This document shows positions 1-11,471 of a stretch of DNA of 64,000 bases, piece by piece (positions within the stretch are counted from its first letter, which is position 1; every line of letters begins with the position of its first letter). Below the pieces are notes generated by a model. The model did no database searches. It was not told where the DNA came from and saw only the letters and a list, made by a program, of their open reading frames with translations. Made by a program: the position numbers and the translations under genes. This DNA comes from Cheilinus undulatus (taxonomy: Eukaryota > Chordata > Actinopteri > Labriformes > Labridae). The stretch covers positions 8,134,921 through 8,198,920 of the forward strand of contig NC_054885.1 of assembly GCF_018320785.1 (NCBI RefSeq). The letters are read 5' to 3'.

Positions 1-203
1 AACAAACAAAAAAAAAAAAAAAAACCTAATGAAACCGGCCTGGACTAAGCTGATGGAATGTGACCATAGGGACATGTTAAGCTAAGGTGTGTCCTGTAAT
101 TAGCATCACAGGTGTCTTCAAACTTGTTATCAGTCAGTCGGCCTATTTAAAGGGTGAAAAGTAGTCACTGTGCTGTTTGGGATCATGGTGTACCACACTG
201 AAC

Positions 204-1130
204 ATGGATCACAGAAAGCTACGGAGACAGTTGTCCCAGGAGATTAGAAAAACAATTATAGACAAGCATGTTAAAGGTAAAGGCTTTAAGACCATCTCCA
301 AGCAGCTTGATGTTCCAGACTACAGTTGCACACATTATTCAGAAGTTTAAGGTCCACAGGGCTGAAGCTGACCTCCCTGGATGTGGCAGCAAGAGGAAAA
401 ATGATGACAAATAAAAGAGACAGATAATACAAATGGTAACCAAAGAGCCTAGAACAACTTCCAAAGAGTTTAGAGGTGAACTCTACGTGTCAGAACACAC
501 CATCCATCACTGTTTCAGCCAAAATGGACTCAATGGAAGACGACCGAGGAAGACTCTGCTGTTGAAAGCAAATCATAAAAAAGCCAGACTGGACTTTGTC
601 AAAATGCATTTTGACGAGCCAAAAAGCTTCTGGGGGAATGCCACATCAGCTCAGTATTCACATATGCAAAAACGAAGCATACAAAGAGAAGAAGACTAGC
701 TACTGAGAAACATGGAGGAGGCTCGTTATGTTCTGGGGCATTGCTGCATCTGGCACAGGAGGTCTTCAATCTGTGCAGGGTACGATGAAAACTCAAGACT
801 ATAAAATCATTCTGGAGCCAAATGTGCTGCCAAATGTATGAAATCTTGGTCTCAGTCGCAGGTCATGGGTCCTCCAACAGGATAATGACCCAACACAGAG
901 CTAAAAGCAGTCAAGAATGGCTAAGTACAAAACACTGGATGATTCTGAAGTGACCTTCTATGAACCCTGATCTAAATCCTATTGAACATCAGTGGAAGGA
1001 GCTGAAACATGCAGTCTGGCAGAGGCACCTTTCAAACCAGAGACAGCTGGAGCAGTTTGCTCATGAGCAGTGGGCCGATATACCTTGGACAGGTGCAGAA
1101 GTCTCACTGAGAGTCACAGAAATCACCTGA
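204..1130 (+). pseudogene. Tc1/mariner-type transposase relic
   Basis: The conceptual reading starts MDHRKLRRQLSQEIRKTIID, the usual N-terminal helix-turn-helix of fish Tc1 transposases. It continues through segments such as ENTIHHC-type and NGLNGRRPRKTLLL, and ends VSLRVTEIT-stop, the usual family C-terminus. Frameshifts and stops break it: the frame is lost near 318, reopens at 433-699, then breaks again. It is therefore inactive. Tc1-type 5' leader sequence precedes it from about 23, and 3' flank runs to about 1345. Terminal inverted repeats are not cleanly visible. It lies just upstream of the promoter of the first gene. Confidence 0.9.
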
Positions 1131-1374
1131 TGCCTCAGAAGGTTGTGCAACAAAACATAAAGTTAAGAGTCCCATCATTTCAGTTCAGGACGATTTCATT
1201 AGTTTGTATTTTAAAATGATTCTGTTGAACAATTCAAAAGCAACATTTGATTTTCTTTGGAGAATTCTCAGTAATTTTTTATTTGCTATCACTTTTGTCA
1301 GTTTCAAGTTATTTCATTGACAAGTGTGGGTTTTTCTTTCTCCAGTATCAGGATACCACCAACTTCATCTGTGT

Positions 1375-1669
1375 GTGTAACACATAAGCCTCTGTTTCCA
1401 CATATCTGCTCTGATACTGGACCCGTCCTAAACAAACATTAGAACATGCTTAAATTATTAGCAGGGGCATTCAGAAACAGATTATTAACAAAAACAGCTT
1501 GTTCTAATTCTGGGAAGCTACAACACTCCATTGTTGTTGGAGAAAGTGAAAGAATCTGCGTTTTCTCGGAAGCTGCCAGCTTACAAGAAGTCACTTGTCC
1601 TACAAGGAATGCACTGCAAAAAAATCACAGCCCATGTAAAAGGCAAGAATCTCAGATAACGGAATCATT
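1375..1669 (+). promoter_or_regulatory. Cassette 1: interferon-type promoter upstream of gene A
   Basis: This segment is homologous to four other places in the window (about 14.87, 41.57, 42.67 and 43.76 kb). It holds GAAAGTGAAA at 1542-1551, which matches the ISRE core GAAANNGAAA. It also holds two TTCNNNGAA (GAS/STAT-like) sites, TTCTGGGAA at 1508-1516 and TTCTCGGAA at 1563-1571. A weak TATA-like GTAAAAGG occurs near 1635. ISRE and GAS are the established binding sites of IRF/ISGF3 and STAT factors. The conclusion that this promoter is interferon-inducible is inferred from motif and position only. Confidence 0.6.
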
Positions 1670-1777
1670 CGCAGACAGAGCTTACTCTAGTTCTGACTAA
1701 TCTGTAAATCCAGCAGAAAGTGTGTTTGGAGGCAGATTCTACCAAAGCTTTACACCACAAAAGGCTTTCATTAAAAG
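1670..1777 (+). other. Putative non-coding first exon of gene A (cassette 1)
   Basis: A conserved block shared by all five cassettes ends in CATTAAAAG followed by GTAAGAG, a strong splice donor with GT at 1778-1779. It has no conserved open frame, so it is read as 5' untranslated sequence. The only matching acceptor found before a coding gene on this strand is at 5268-5269, directly upstream of the gene A start. The transcription start is a guess, placed about 35 bases after the TATA-like stretch. Confidence 0.5.
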
Positions 1778-1917
1778 GTAAGAGACTCAAACTTCTCTCT
1801 AAGTTATGATCCTATAAAATCCTGATTTCTCAGATCATCCTCAAACACTATCTGAATTAACACTTTTCACATTTGATGTACAAAACTACTATACATTGAA
1901 TAATTTTGACCATTTAA

Positions 1918-2620
1918 ATTTCAGTTTGATTATTTGAAATATTTTATTTTTCACTACAAAAAACACAAAAAGTGAATTATTTTCCATAAAATTAATAGTG
2001 GAAAGAAGGGGCTTTGGTGCTGATGAGAGTCTTGGATGGTTCTAATATAATTACAACAAAATTTATTTTATTGCACTTGTATTTTTTATGTAGTGCCAGC
2101 TTTAACATTCGTGCACCTTCTGGACACCTTTTGAGGCAAAAATGTACATGTACAAAGAAACTGCCATTAAATCACCGTACATCAATATTTTTTTCTACCT
2201 TGTTTTCATAAATCTTTTTAACATCTTCAGACTTGCAAAAAACTACCAAAACTTCAATAATTCTCAGAATTGTAACCCTTTTAATGCCAGTTTGATTATT
2301 TGAAATATTTCATTTTTTAATGCAAAAAATGCCAAAAGTGAATTATTTTCCATATAATAAATAGTAGAAAGATGGGGCTTTGGGAGTGATAAGAGTCTTG
2401 GATGGGTCAAAGCTTAGCAACAAAATTGATTTGATTGCATTAGTATTTTTTACGTAATTTTAGAAATACCCTCTGGACATCTCCGAGGCAAAAATGCCCC
2501 CACTGACTTCCATTAAAACCACATTTTTTAATCTCATTGTCATTGCAGTATAAATTAATGCATTCTTTAATGTGAGCATTAAATTCTTATTTTTCCAACA
2601 CTTCGTCATCGGTTTTGGGG
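1918..2620. repeat. Tandemly duplicated AT-rich segment in the gene A intron
   Basis: The block beginning TTTGATTATTTGAAATAT at about 1924 recurs at about 2290, a shift of about 366 bases. Matching sequence follows each copy, including the aagaNGGGGCTTTG and GAGTCTTGGATGG parts. No coding potential is seen. Confidence 0.7.
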
Positions 2621-2629
2621 CCCTTAAAC

Positions 2630-4915
2630 CCCCTAAAAAGTCCTAGCTTTATGCTCATCTCATCAGGACCCGCGAAAAATTTCGTATTCTGGTGTTGCCA
2701 GACTTTGCCCTCCAAAAACGGCCACTAGGGGGCGCCAAAACCAACAAATCAGGAGCCCCGCCCACAAATATGTCTGACATGCATGAAAATCGGAACACAT
2801 GTATCACGACTAGACGAACAAAAAATCCTCTTGGGGCCATCCTCTAAAATGCACAGGAAGTGATATAATCAGCAAAAACTGGTCATTTTTGCCCATTTTT
2901 GGCAAATTTGCAGTCCTCGCATCTGGAGGATGTTGTCCGAAACAACTTATCTCCTGGACTCCAGACTGGTATTCCCTGAAACTAGACAAGATGGAGATTT
3001 CTCGTTGTGCTTTGGTGAATTTTCAGCAGGGGGGCTGGACCGTTATAAGGTGCCAAACTTTGACGACTGTGTTTTTCATCATTTTTCTCCAAAAAAATGG
3101 TGTAAAAACAATTAGTGTCCATAACTTTTTAGTGCTTACACCAATCATCACCAAACTTCTCACAGATGATCACCCATAGAGGCTTTATCAAATCATGCAC
3201 GAACATCAGAAATCAATACCTCCGCCCACTTATGACTTCATAATATTGAATTTGCCACTTTTGTCCACTTTTCTCACTTTAAAAATTCACCAAAAATTTT
3301 GAACTTAGGCAGATGATCTTTGGTCTGCATATGCATCATGATCCCACCTACAAAAAGCCTCTTGGACCCATGCGAAAATCCCAACAGGAAGTCCACCAGC
3401 TTCATCACAATTTCACATTACAAATTTTTTTCCCCACTCCCAAAATGGTTCAAATAGCCATAACTCTGGAAAACATTGTTCTATCTTACACAAATTTCAT
3501 GTACTTGATAACAGTCCATGCTTGAACGCATTCATGTTTTAAAATTTTGAAAGATCTAACAGCGCCCCCTATGGCAAGAGAAAGTCACTTTCACACTCCA
3601 GTACCTACATGGTTGGTTGAATCATGCAGAAATTCACTCAGGTTGTTTCCAAGGACTTCTCATTACACATATGCAAGGGAAAAAAATTTACATAAAAAGG
3701 CGTGGCCCTGGCAATTTTTTGTTCCCTGTGAAACAAGAAGTAGAATTCTCAGGGGCTTGTGATATGTGTAATGCAATAAAACTCGGCAAAAACATTCTCA
3801 TTTGCATGCTGAGAAAATTGATGGGATGTTTGTTGGTTGGCATGGCCTATTGGCTCAATGGAGCCCCCTACAAATTTTCGAAAAATCAGCCCCCTCAGCT
3901 GGTTCAACCCAGACTTATGAATTTTGGTGTGCATATAGGCCATCATCACACCTCCAAAAAGCCTCTTGGATCCATATCCGTAATCAAACAGGAAGTCGGC
4001 TAGTTTGATTTTTAAATTTGCTTTTCGTAAATTTAGGGGTCGTATTTGAACTAACTCGTCCGAGGGATTTTATCTGACTGACTCCAGAAACTAGACAACC
4101 TTGACACCCTAGGTTGTGCTCTGCGTGAGTTTTCACCATAGGGTGGTGACGCTATCGGTGCCCAATCTTCTGCGTTTTTCTCTGTTTTTCGCAGTGAAAT
4201 TACACCATTATTGCCTTATAACTTTTTAGTGTTTATTTCAATCATCACCAAACTTCACAAGGATCATTGCACATTGGTCCTGAATACATCCATGCATCAA
4301 TATCATCTTCTCCCCACAGTGCCCCCCCCTGCCAGGTGAACCTTCACACCATTGATTTTTCATGTCTGTTTTATGGGTTGCCACAAAAAAATCACCAAAA
4401 ATACACAGTTCATCCTAGGCCTATGATTTCCACTCTGCATATGGATCATCATCAGAGCTACAAAAAAGCTATTTGGACCCATGCCAAAATCCCAACAGGA
4501 AGTCCACCAGTTAAACCCCACTTTCCAAATAAGGCAATTTTTTCGACAATTATAACTGAGAACTGATGCAACTTTGGAGGATATCATTCTATGGTCTTTA
4601 AATTATTATGGTAACACAACAGTATGACATTGAACATGCCCACATAAAAACAGCTCATCATGGCGAAGGAAGTGATGTGAATGGATCATTTCTGCATTTG
4701 TCATAATAACGCTCAAATAAGTATTGCCCTGGTCTCTTTACCGTGCTGCAGCACACTGCACAAGTTCCACTACACCCCGCTATTACCATACAGGGTTACA
4801 AGTAAAAAAGGGTTACAAGTAAAAATTCACTCCACAAGCTGTAAAACTGACAAAATGATCAAAATTTTTTTTTTTAAGTTAAGAAAAATGGCCAAAAATG
4901 CTCAAGGAGGGCATA
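2630..4915. repeat. Degenerate interspersed repeat array in the gene A intron
   Basis: Several diverged copies of one unit are visible at about 3240-3420, 3890-4010 and 4200-4520. They share phrases such as 'catcatgatcc', 'aaaaagcctcttggaccc' and 'caacaggaagtccacc'. Short open frames across it (3313-3525, 3617-4003, 4267-4566) are read-throughs of this repeat. They carry no recognisable domain. The transposon family is not identified. Confidence 0.6.
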
Positions 4916-5317
4916 AGGGTTAAGTTTAGAGTATTGTAAATCTGATCATGGTTTAGTCATTATTCAAGAATGGATGTCTTCAAAAGCATCTTATCATGAC
5001 TTGGTTTTAATCACGCTGTTTGTGATCCAAGGGGATGACGACTTTTTTAAGCACCATACTTTACTTGTTGCTCTGGTAGAATCATATTGTTTACACTAAA
5101 TTCTGACCCTGTTGCGGTGTCTCAAACTCAGGCTGTTATTTATGCTCATGTCTCTTATCTGAATGCAAATGTTGCTTTCTGTTTTCCAGCTCTGACCACA
5201 GCCTACTTTGCTTTAATTTTTGTTTTATCAAAAAATATACACTAATGACCAAGATGTTCTTTTTTTCAGTGTTACAGAGACAGCCTCCACCTCTGATCCA
5301 ACCATTAAGCTAAGACC

Positions 5318-6253
5318 ATGGGGAATGTTTTCAGTTGCTCTGAAAGCAATATCAGTGAAGAGGCTGAGAGAGAAATTGAGGAGTTTAAGAAAAGTATTGA
5401 TAAAGGTCCAGATCTTAAAGTCAACAAGAGCATTCTGGAGTTCAGCAGTCTGACTTCTACAGATAGTCTGAAACAACACTATGAAAAGCGGCAAATGGAG
5501 GCCGGAGACTGTGCTGAAGACTGGATTAAGAGCCTGGCTGAAAAGCTCGCTGCCTTCATGTCAGAACCTGAACTGGCAGGGCTTGGAGCTCTGGCTGTCG
5601 CTGTCCTCATCGACATCATTTCATCCAGTCCACCTGAGGAAAGCATCAAAGAGGCTCTGCGGTCTGTGTTTGCTGAGGAGAAGGCGTCTGAGGTCTGGGA
5701 TCTGATTGACGAGTGTCTGAACAGGTACCACATGTACATCAATGACAGAAAAAAACTGAGGAAGGAAATCAAGCGCATCGAAAAACAGCTGAGTCTTGCT
5801 CTTACCAAACTGAAGAACTCCATGGTGAGGGACAAGCATGTGACCAATCAAGCTGTGAAAATCTGGGTGAACGGGGCAGCCTTCCACATCCAGATGCTGA
5901 TTCACCTGGAGAGACTTGGAGGGACTCAAAACTGTGACCCCATAAAGAGTCTCATCAAGGTTTACAAGACAGACTTGGATGCAGTGTTCAAAAAGCATGA
6001 AAAAATGATTAAAAAAAAGTGCCAATGGGATATCTATACAGAATTGGGAACTCTTGCTCATGGTTCCTTTCTGATTAATGAAGAGAATGTTAGTTATGTG
6101 ATTGGGGGAGGTGGCTATGACAAAAACCTTGAGGCTTATTATGATGAGAGGTATGGCAAGCAGAAGCTTGAGATTAAGAAACATTTCAGTGATGTAGAAG
6201 TTAAACTACTAGAGCTGATTCATCAAAGAGGCTCTCTAGATGTCAGGAGATAG
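5318..6253 (+). CDS. Gene A: uncharacterised 311-residue protein with N-terminal acylation motif
   Basis: The start ATG has a good context (gaccATGG). It follows a polypyrimidine tract and an acceptor (ttttttcag, AG at 5268-5269), so 5270-5317 is 5' UTR joined to the upstream non-coding exon. The protein begins MGNVFSCSES. Gly2, Ser6 and Cys7 form the classic N-myristoylation plus palmitoylation pattern, which predicts attachment to the inner face of membranes. Residues about 17-50 are charged and helical. Residues about 90-106 (GLGALAVAVLIDII) form one hydrophobic helix. Residues about 110-165 are helical and strongly charged (VFAEEKASEVWDLIDECLNR). The rest is mixed helix with a Gly-rich GGGGY turn near 265. 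The coding part is one exon and the frame is intact. I do not recognise a characterised family, so no function is given. It shares its promoter cassette with the APOL-like genes, suggesting co-regulation. Confidence 0.8.
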   Translation: MGNVFSCSESNISEEAEREIEEFKKSIDKGPDLKVNKSILEFSSLTSTDSLKQHYEKRQMEAGDCAEDWIKSLAEKLAAFMSEPELAGLGALAVAVLIDIISSSPPEESIKEALRSVFAEEKASEVWDLIDECLNRYHMYINDRKKLRKEIKRIEKQLSLALTKLKNSMVRDKHVTNQAVKIWVNGAAFHIQMLIHLERLGGTQNCDPIKSLIKVYKTDLDAVFKKHEKMIKKKCQWDIYTELGTLAHGSFLINEENVSYVIGGGGYDKNLEAYYDERYGKQKLEIKKHFSDVEVKLLELIHQRGSLDVRR

Positions 6254-6269
6254 AGGGGCAGACAAACCT

Positions 6270-6810
6270 AACCTGACATGCCAGATGGATGTGTTTCACA
6301 CATCCATCTGGGAAAGCTTCAATAGGAAATGTTTGAAAAAAGGCAGAGGCTTTGAAAAATCCTCGGAGTATGATTGGATGAATGTTCTACCCGTCACATC
6401 TCTACAGGCCAATCAGAGCAACAAAACACGTGATGTAGCTGCTAGCAAGCTGAGTGTGCGCAGCTTCTGAGGAATAACGCGAAACATGGCGACTATTGAC
6501 ATGTAAGTACTCGATTTTTGTCGTTTTTGAAAAGAAAATAACTCACTGCTGTCGTCAAGTTCTGATAAAACAGGCGCTTTAGCAGCATCCACGCTAATGT
6601 CTTCCTCCATAACTGCACCAGCCCTTGCTGCTGCTTGTTTACGCCACAACTCTGCTGCACCTGAAAGCACTGCCCCTTGTCGCTGATTGGTTCTGCCACT
6701 TTCTAACCGGGCCCAAATGGTTCAGATGGGAGCTTTGCAAGATGGATTCACCAGTGAAAAACAAGGAAACGGGCGTATCCATCTGCTTTGAAAAGTTATG
6801 ACAAACCTAG
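6270..6810. mobile_element. Interspersed DNA element in the gene A 3' region
   Basis: The part around 6470-6800 is an inverted copy of 47800-48150. Both include the coding-like stretch atggaggaagaNattagt..., read on the minus strand here (about 6560-6610). The part 6275-6440 resembles 40830-41000 and, inverted, 33800-33920. It also carries a short palindrome around GATGTGTTTCACACATC. Family not determined; hAT is plausible but unproven. Confidence 0.55.
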
Positions 6811-7242
6811 AAAGACACAGAAATATGTGATAGTTTCAACCAAACTTTGACTTTACGACAAGCCAGACACCATGTTTGTTCAACATCTTAAATGACCCAG
6901 AGATTTCTCAGCATATGAGCAGTGTTCTGTCTTTGTCTCTACCACTGTTTTCACATGTGTGCTCCTGGAAATTTCTAGAAAATTCCAGGCAGACTGGCTC
7001 TGAATTTGGAGTTCCTTGTTCACACATGTCCTCACAGCCTTTCCAAGAATGATACAGAAATGCCCATGATGTTTGTTCTTTGTGCTTAAATGTAACTATG
7101 TCATCTGTATGTGCTGATTAATATTAAGCTACAACCTTTAATCATTAGTATAACACCTGCAATATATTGAGAATGATAAACAATGTGGAAAAGATAAGAA
7201 ATTCTGATGAACAGAATTTGAAAGTTGTTTAAAATTTAACAA

Positions 7243-7248
7243 AATAAA
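7243..7248 (+). terminator. Candidate polyadenylation signal of gene A
   Basis: This AATAAA lies about 1 kb after the gene A stop, on the same strand, with no other gene in between. The interval contains a transposon insertion. A shorter 3' UTR with a variant signal cannot be excluded. Confidence 0.35.
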
Positions 7249-7264
7249 GCTGTTAATGACTCCA

Positions 7265-7780
7265 AACTTTTTCTTTTGGTGAAAGGTCTGGACTACAAGG
7301 AGGCCAGTTCAGCACCCAAGCCATGCTGTTGTGATGGATGTGGTGCATGCAAGGCCTTCCCTGAAAGACATGTCTTGATGGGAGCACATGTTGCTCTAAA
7401 ACCTCTGTCTAATATTCAGCATTGTTCATCTTTTGTGTAGGCTGCCCACGCCATACCATCAGACATGCAGGCTTTTGAGCTGTGCACTGATCCTCTTTAG
7501 CCCACAGGAGACGACGGCTGTTGTTTCCAAACAGAATTTAAAATTTTGGTTCATCTGACCACAGAACAGTTTTTCTATTTTGCCTCACTTTCTGGATCTT
7601 GTTCAAACATGCCTTCTTCTTTGCATGCTACACTTGCATGTGTGGATGGCACGGTGACCTGTGCTGACAGGAAATGGTTTCTGGAGGTGTTCCTGAGCAC
7701 ATGGAGCAAAAGCCTACATGGATGGGAAAGAAATCCAACCCAGCTGAGGAATACTGTGAGGACAACAACAAAAAAAAAAA
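7265..7780. mobile_element. Degenerate DNA-transposon-like repeat
   Basis: The text from 'ggtctggactacaaggagg' to 'ccacagaacagttttt' is of a type I recognise as a common interspersed fish repeat. No intact frame or terminal repeats were found. The superfamily is not assigned. Confidence 0.4.
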
Positions 7781-8830
7781 CCTTACATAGCTACACCTTA
7801 CAAATAAGCTCTAACTGTTACTGTTAAATTTTGTTTCTGTATGTGGTTCATATCTAACAGACTATCAAGATGAAGTTCAAAGATAAACACCAGTTTATGC
7901 AATCAAATCTCATACTTTAAAAATCCAAACTCAGTGTTGCTCTAGCTATTGTGCTGCTTTTTTCCTACAGAAATGATTGAGTCGTGTTTATTCTATGAAA
8001 TGCTAATCCTTTATCGTTTACAAGGCTTTAAAATATTACAGGAGTCCTTTTGACAAGTTGATGTTTTTCAAAGGACCTTTTCTCATTTTTTTACAAGTAA
8101 ATAATCTTTGTTCTGGAGTTATCCCTACTGTCTGTTAATACAAGGGGTCTGCGAAATATTGTCAAAAGATACGTTTTTTTTCTATTCTCTAAGGAGGCGA
8201 AAGTGGACTTTATTCTTTTTCAAGAGACTCATTCCTGTTCTGAGGACAATCAGTTTTGGAGGAACCAACGGGGAAAAGACTTGTGGTTATCACATGGATC
8301 AAAGAAGTCAGCAGGAGTTGCTGTTTTGTGAGAAAATTTTAAAGAGAATATATTGGAAAAATTATCTGATGAAAAGGGCCACTGGATTTTTATAGTTGTG
8401 GAAATGCATTTGTATGTATTTTTGGTAGGAAATGTCTATGGTTATAACTCAGACTATTTAAATAACCTCTTATTAACTGAGATAGAGGGCAATATTAACT
8501 CGCTCACAAACAAATATCCTTCAGCTAAAACACTTCTTGGAGGTGATTTTAATATGGTATGGTCACATCAGTTAGATAGATACCCCCCAAGACCTAGAGA
8601 TGGTGAGAACAACCTGGTTAACTTTCATAATCGAACAAACTTATTGGATACACTGCCAACATAACCCATATGAACAACAACACACCTAGAGCAACAAAAA
8701 CTTCACTCTGTGCTCTAGAATCGACTTTTGGCTGATCTCAAAAGATATGGAGTCAGGTAACTGAAGGAAAAGTTAGCCCTGCTATTATGACTAATCATAG
8801 GACTATTTTACTTTAAACAGTTCAAATTAA

Positions 8831-9736
8831 CTCATTGAGTGCCATTGATGTATACGTCAAAGTGTTTTTACGGCGGCTGGCACAAGGGGGCACTCTCACA
8901 CTCCCTGTGAGTAATTTTGGGGCTTCTGGGATACGTAGTCGGAACACTACAGCTGAAAGTGACGGTAGATCAAACGCCAGAGGTGGAGACCCTGGGGTCA
9001 AAGAGCAGAGCAATCGTTATGGAGGTAATCTAAGCTAAAGGTTCTATCTTAGACGCTGGAAGAAACTTTAAACTTTTGCCTGAGAAATCGTTTACTCACT
9101 GAAACCGACACTGAAGTTAACGACAGCGAATCCAGGGATCGGTGCTTTTATTCATCTATGAGGTTAAAAGGCTAAAGAATGCTGCGAGGTTCCCCCCCAT
9201 GCGTCAGAGAAATAAGGCAGCCTCTCACCAGCTGGATGCATACAGCACATACAGCAACAAGCAGGAGAGGACGTGGGCGTATAGGCAGGTCCCGTGGAGG
9301 CCGTCCAGTTCCAGAGTGTGAATGGCATGACAGTGACTGGAAAATTTTTTATTTATTTTACAATAAAATAACATTGTAATACAATTTTCAGATGTCTTTT
9401 ATGTCAGGGAAGGCAAAATTATAACATTCAAATCACTGTTCTGCTTGACAGACTCTCTTTCACAAAAATGCATTTTTCTCAGCTTTCTAGAAAATAAGTG
9501 GTCTTTTTGTTGAAACTAGCCTCTATTCAGCTTCAGATAAATCAAGAACAGAACAAGCTACAAACAAACGTTTTTTTCCATGATGAAATAGAGAGTTTCT
9601 TATTTCATTTGAGCTATTTGGTGTTTTCAGTTTCATAGTACAAAATATTCTGTGGGTCTTGAAAGATGACTCAAAATGGCCAAAAACGCTGGCACAAGCC
9701 ACTTTCCATTTTATAAAAGGGCTGGCACTCAGTGAG
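8831..9736. mobile_element. piggyBac-type non-autonomous element inserted in the L1 relic
   Basis: The segment is flanked by TTAA at 8827-8830 and 9737-9740. It has terminal inverted repeats CTCATTGAGTGCCA at the left and TGGCACTCAGTGAG at the right. Removing it rejoins the LINE. TTAA target duplication is known for piggyBac and Kolobok elements. The terminal sequence and the small open frame ending VPECEWHDSDW (about 9305-9340) fit piggyBac better, but no DDD transposase is present. Confidence 0.75.
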
Positions 9737-10789
9737 TTAACAGAAGAGTTTTTAACCACTGGAAACTCAGTAACTCTCTGTTGTCTCATAATGATTTTTT
9801 GGGAAAGTGCTAGCTACAAAAGAAAAGTAAGGATCGAGTATTTAACAAAAAGTATTTCAGACATCACAATGAAATTACCAAATAATAATGAATTAACGCC
9901 TGAATTAAACAGACTCCAACAAGAACTGGATGAATTATATAGAGAGAGTCAAGGCCGCTTTTTTATGTTCAAGACTGAAGTGGATTGAAGATGGGGAAAA
10001 AATAGTAAGTTATTCTTTAATATGGAGGAGAAATGCAGAGATGAATTTGTCGTCTAAATTGAAAATAGATGATTTGGTAACTAATTTTGTATCTAACTTT
10101 TATGCAAATCTTTATAAAGATGCATGTAGTGATAGCTCTTGTATACTTAATCATCTGAAAAATGTGCAAGTGATGACCTTAAGATAGAATGTGATGAAAC
10201 TTTATCAGTTAAAGAAATAAAATGGGCTATTAATAATCTTAAACCTAACAAATTGGAAATGATGGCCTTACCTCAGAATTTTATCAAACATTTTCTACAG
10301 AAATTTCACAATTTCTACTTGCAGTCTACAATAAATCCATCATTAAAGAACTGCCTCATTCTATGAAGCAAGGTCTAACTACCCTGATTCCAATACCCAA
10401 CAAGGATCTACTACTTACTGACAACTGGCGGGGAATTACTTTATGTAAAAATGACTACAAAAACTTGCTGCTATTCTGGCTAAACGACTGAAAAGTGGGC
10501 TAAGTGACATTATTCATAAATCTCAAAGTGGATTCATGCCAGGACGCCACATTTCAAATAATATCGGATTAGTTTTAGATTTGATTGATTACAGTGATGT
10601 AATTCCTGGTGATCCCATAATACTTTTCCTGGATTTTCAGAAAGCTTTTTATACAGCCATAAATTTATTTTTGATACCCTTTCTTTCTCTGAATTTGGAA
10701 ACTTTTTTACAAAAGCTGTTAAAACACTTTACAAGAATAACAACAGCTCTGTGAAACTCTTAAAACAAAGATTTAATATAAACTAGAAA

Positions 10790-11408
10790 AGCATTCAGAG
10801 AGCGCAGACCTCCACCATCAGCCCTATCTCCCAATAGTACAGAATCCTTTAAAAACATTCCTGGATCCAGACGGTGATCCGGATCACTCCCAAAATCTAA
10901 TTCGCTGATTACTCCCTCCAGGGTGGGGTGGAGACACTGTGAGGCAAAGCATTGGTTTTGCTACATGTGGAAGTCATGGCAGAGGGTGAATATTCCTCTA
11001 TTCCTCCCAGCATTGTAAGTATTCTCGCTACAATTCGCTGTCTTTCTCTCTGTTATGCTCTGACTCGTCTCCTCGACCGGGCATGCGTCTATGAAACTCT
11101 ATCAACTCCAAAACTTTGAATAAGTTACTCATGCCCGCCATCTCCTGGTGTAAAGTGGTAACAGTGCAGACCTCCGCCATTAGCCCTATCTCCCAATAAT
11201 ACAGAATCCTTTAAAAAAATTCCTGGATCTGGATGGTGATCCAGATCAGTCCCAAAATCTAATCAGTTCTTCCTTAGGTCATTTCTGACATTTTCTGAAA
11301 ATTTAATCAAAATCCGTTCATGACTTTTTGAGTTATGTTGCTAACGAACAAAAAAAAACCAAACAAACAAACCCACCTGATCACATGACCTCCTTGGCAG
11401 GGGTAATA
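10790..11408. repeat. Interspersed repeat with internal duplication
   Basis: The phrase GCAGACCTCCRCCAT...AGCCCTATCTCCCAATA occurs at about 10802 and again at about 11166. The element ends in a run of AAAC units and 'cctccttggcaggggtaat'. It interrupts the LINE reverse transcriptase, since flanking motifs resume at 11409. Family not assigned. Confidence 0.55.
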
Positions 11409-11471
11409 AAGGTATAAGGCAAGGTTGCCCGGCTTCCCCTTCTATCTTCTTACTAGTTGCCTAAGTGTTAA

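Larger units (their letters stand above)
8100..11465 (+). pseudogene. L1/Tx1-like LINE relic (endonuclease and reverse transcriptase), broken by insertions
   Basis: Fragments appear in the correct order on one strand. An endonuclease part (8353-8664) has LLGGDFNMVW. A linker (9780-10190) has RLKWIEDGEK and NFVSNFYANLYKD. Reverse transcriptase fingers and palm (10190-10750) have GFMPGRHISNNI and LFLDFQKAF. The next RT motif, GIRQGCPASPS, follows at about 11409-11440. Frameshifts, stops and two insertions (8827-9740 and about 10790-11408) interrupt it, and a third insertion (11472-12544) follows. It is inactive. Confidence 0.85.

Noticed and set aside
5479..6184. Long minus-strand frames opposite gene A
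   Set aside because: They are shadows of the intact + strand CDS, with no domains or start context.
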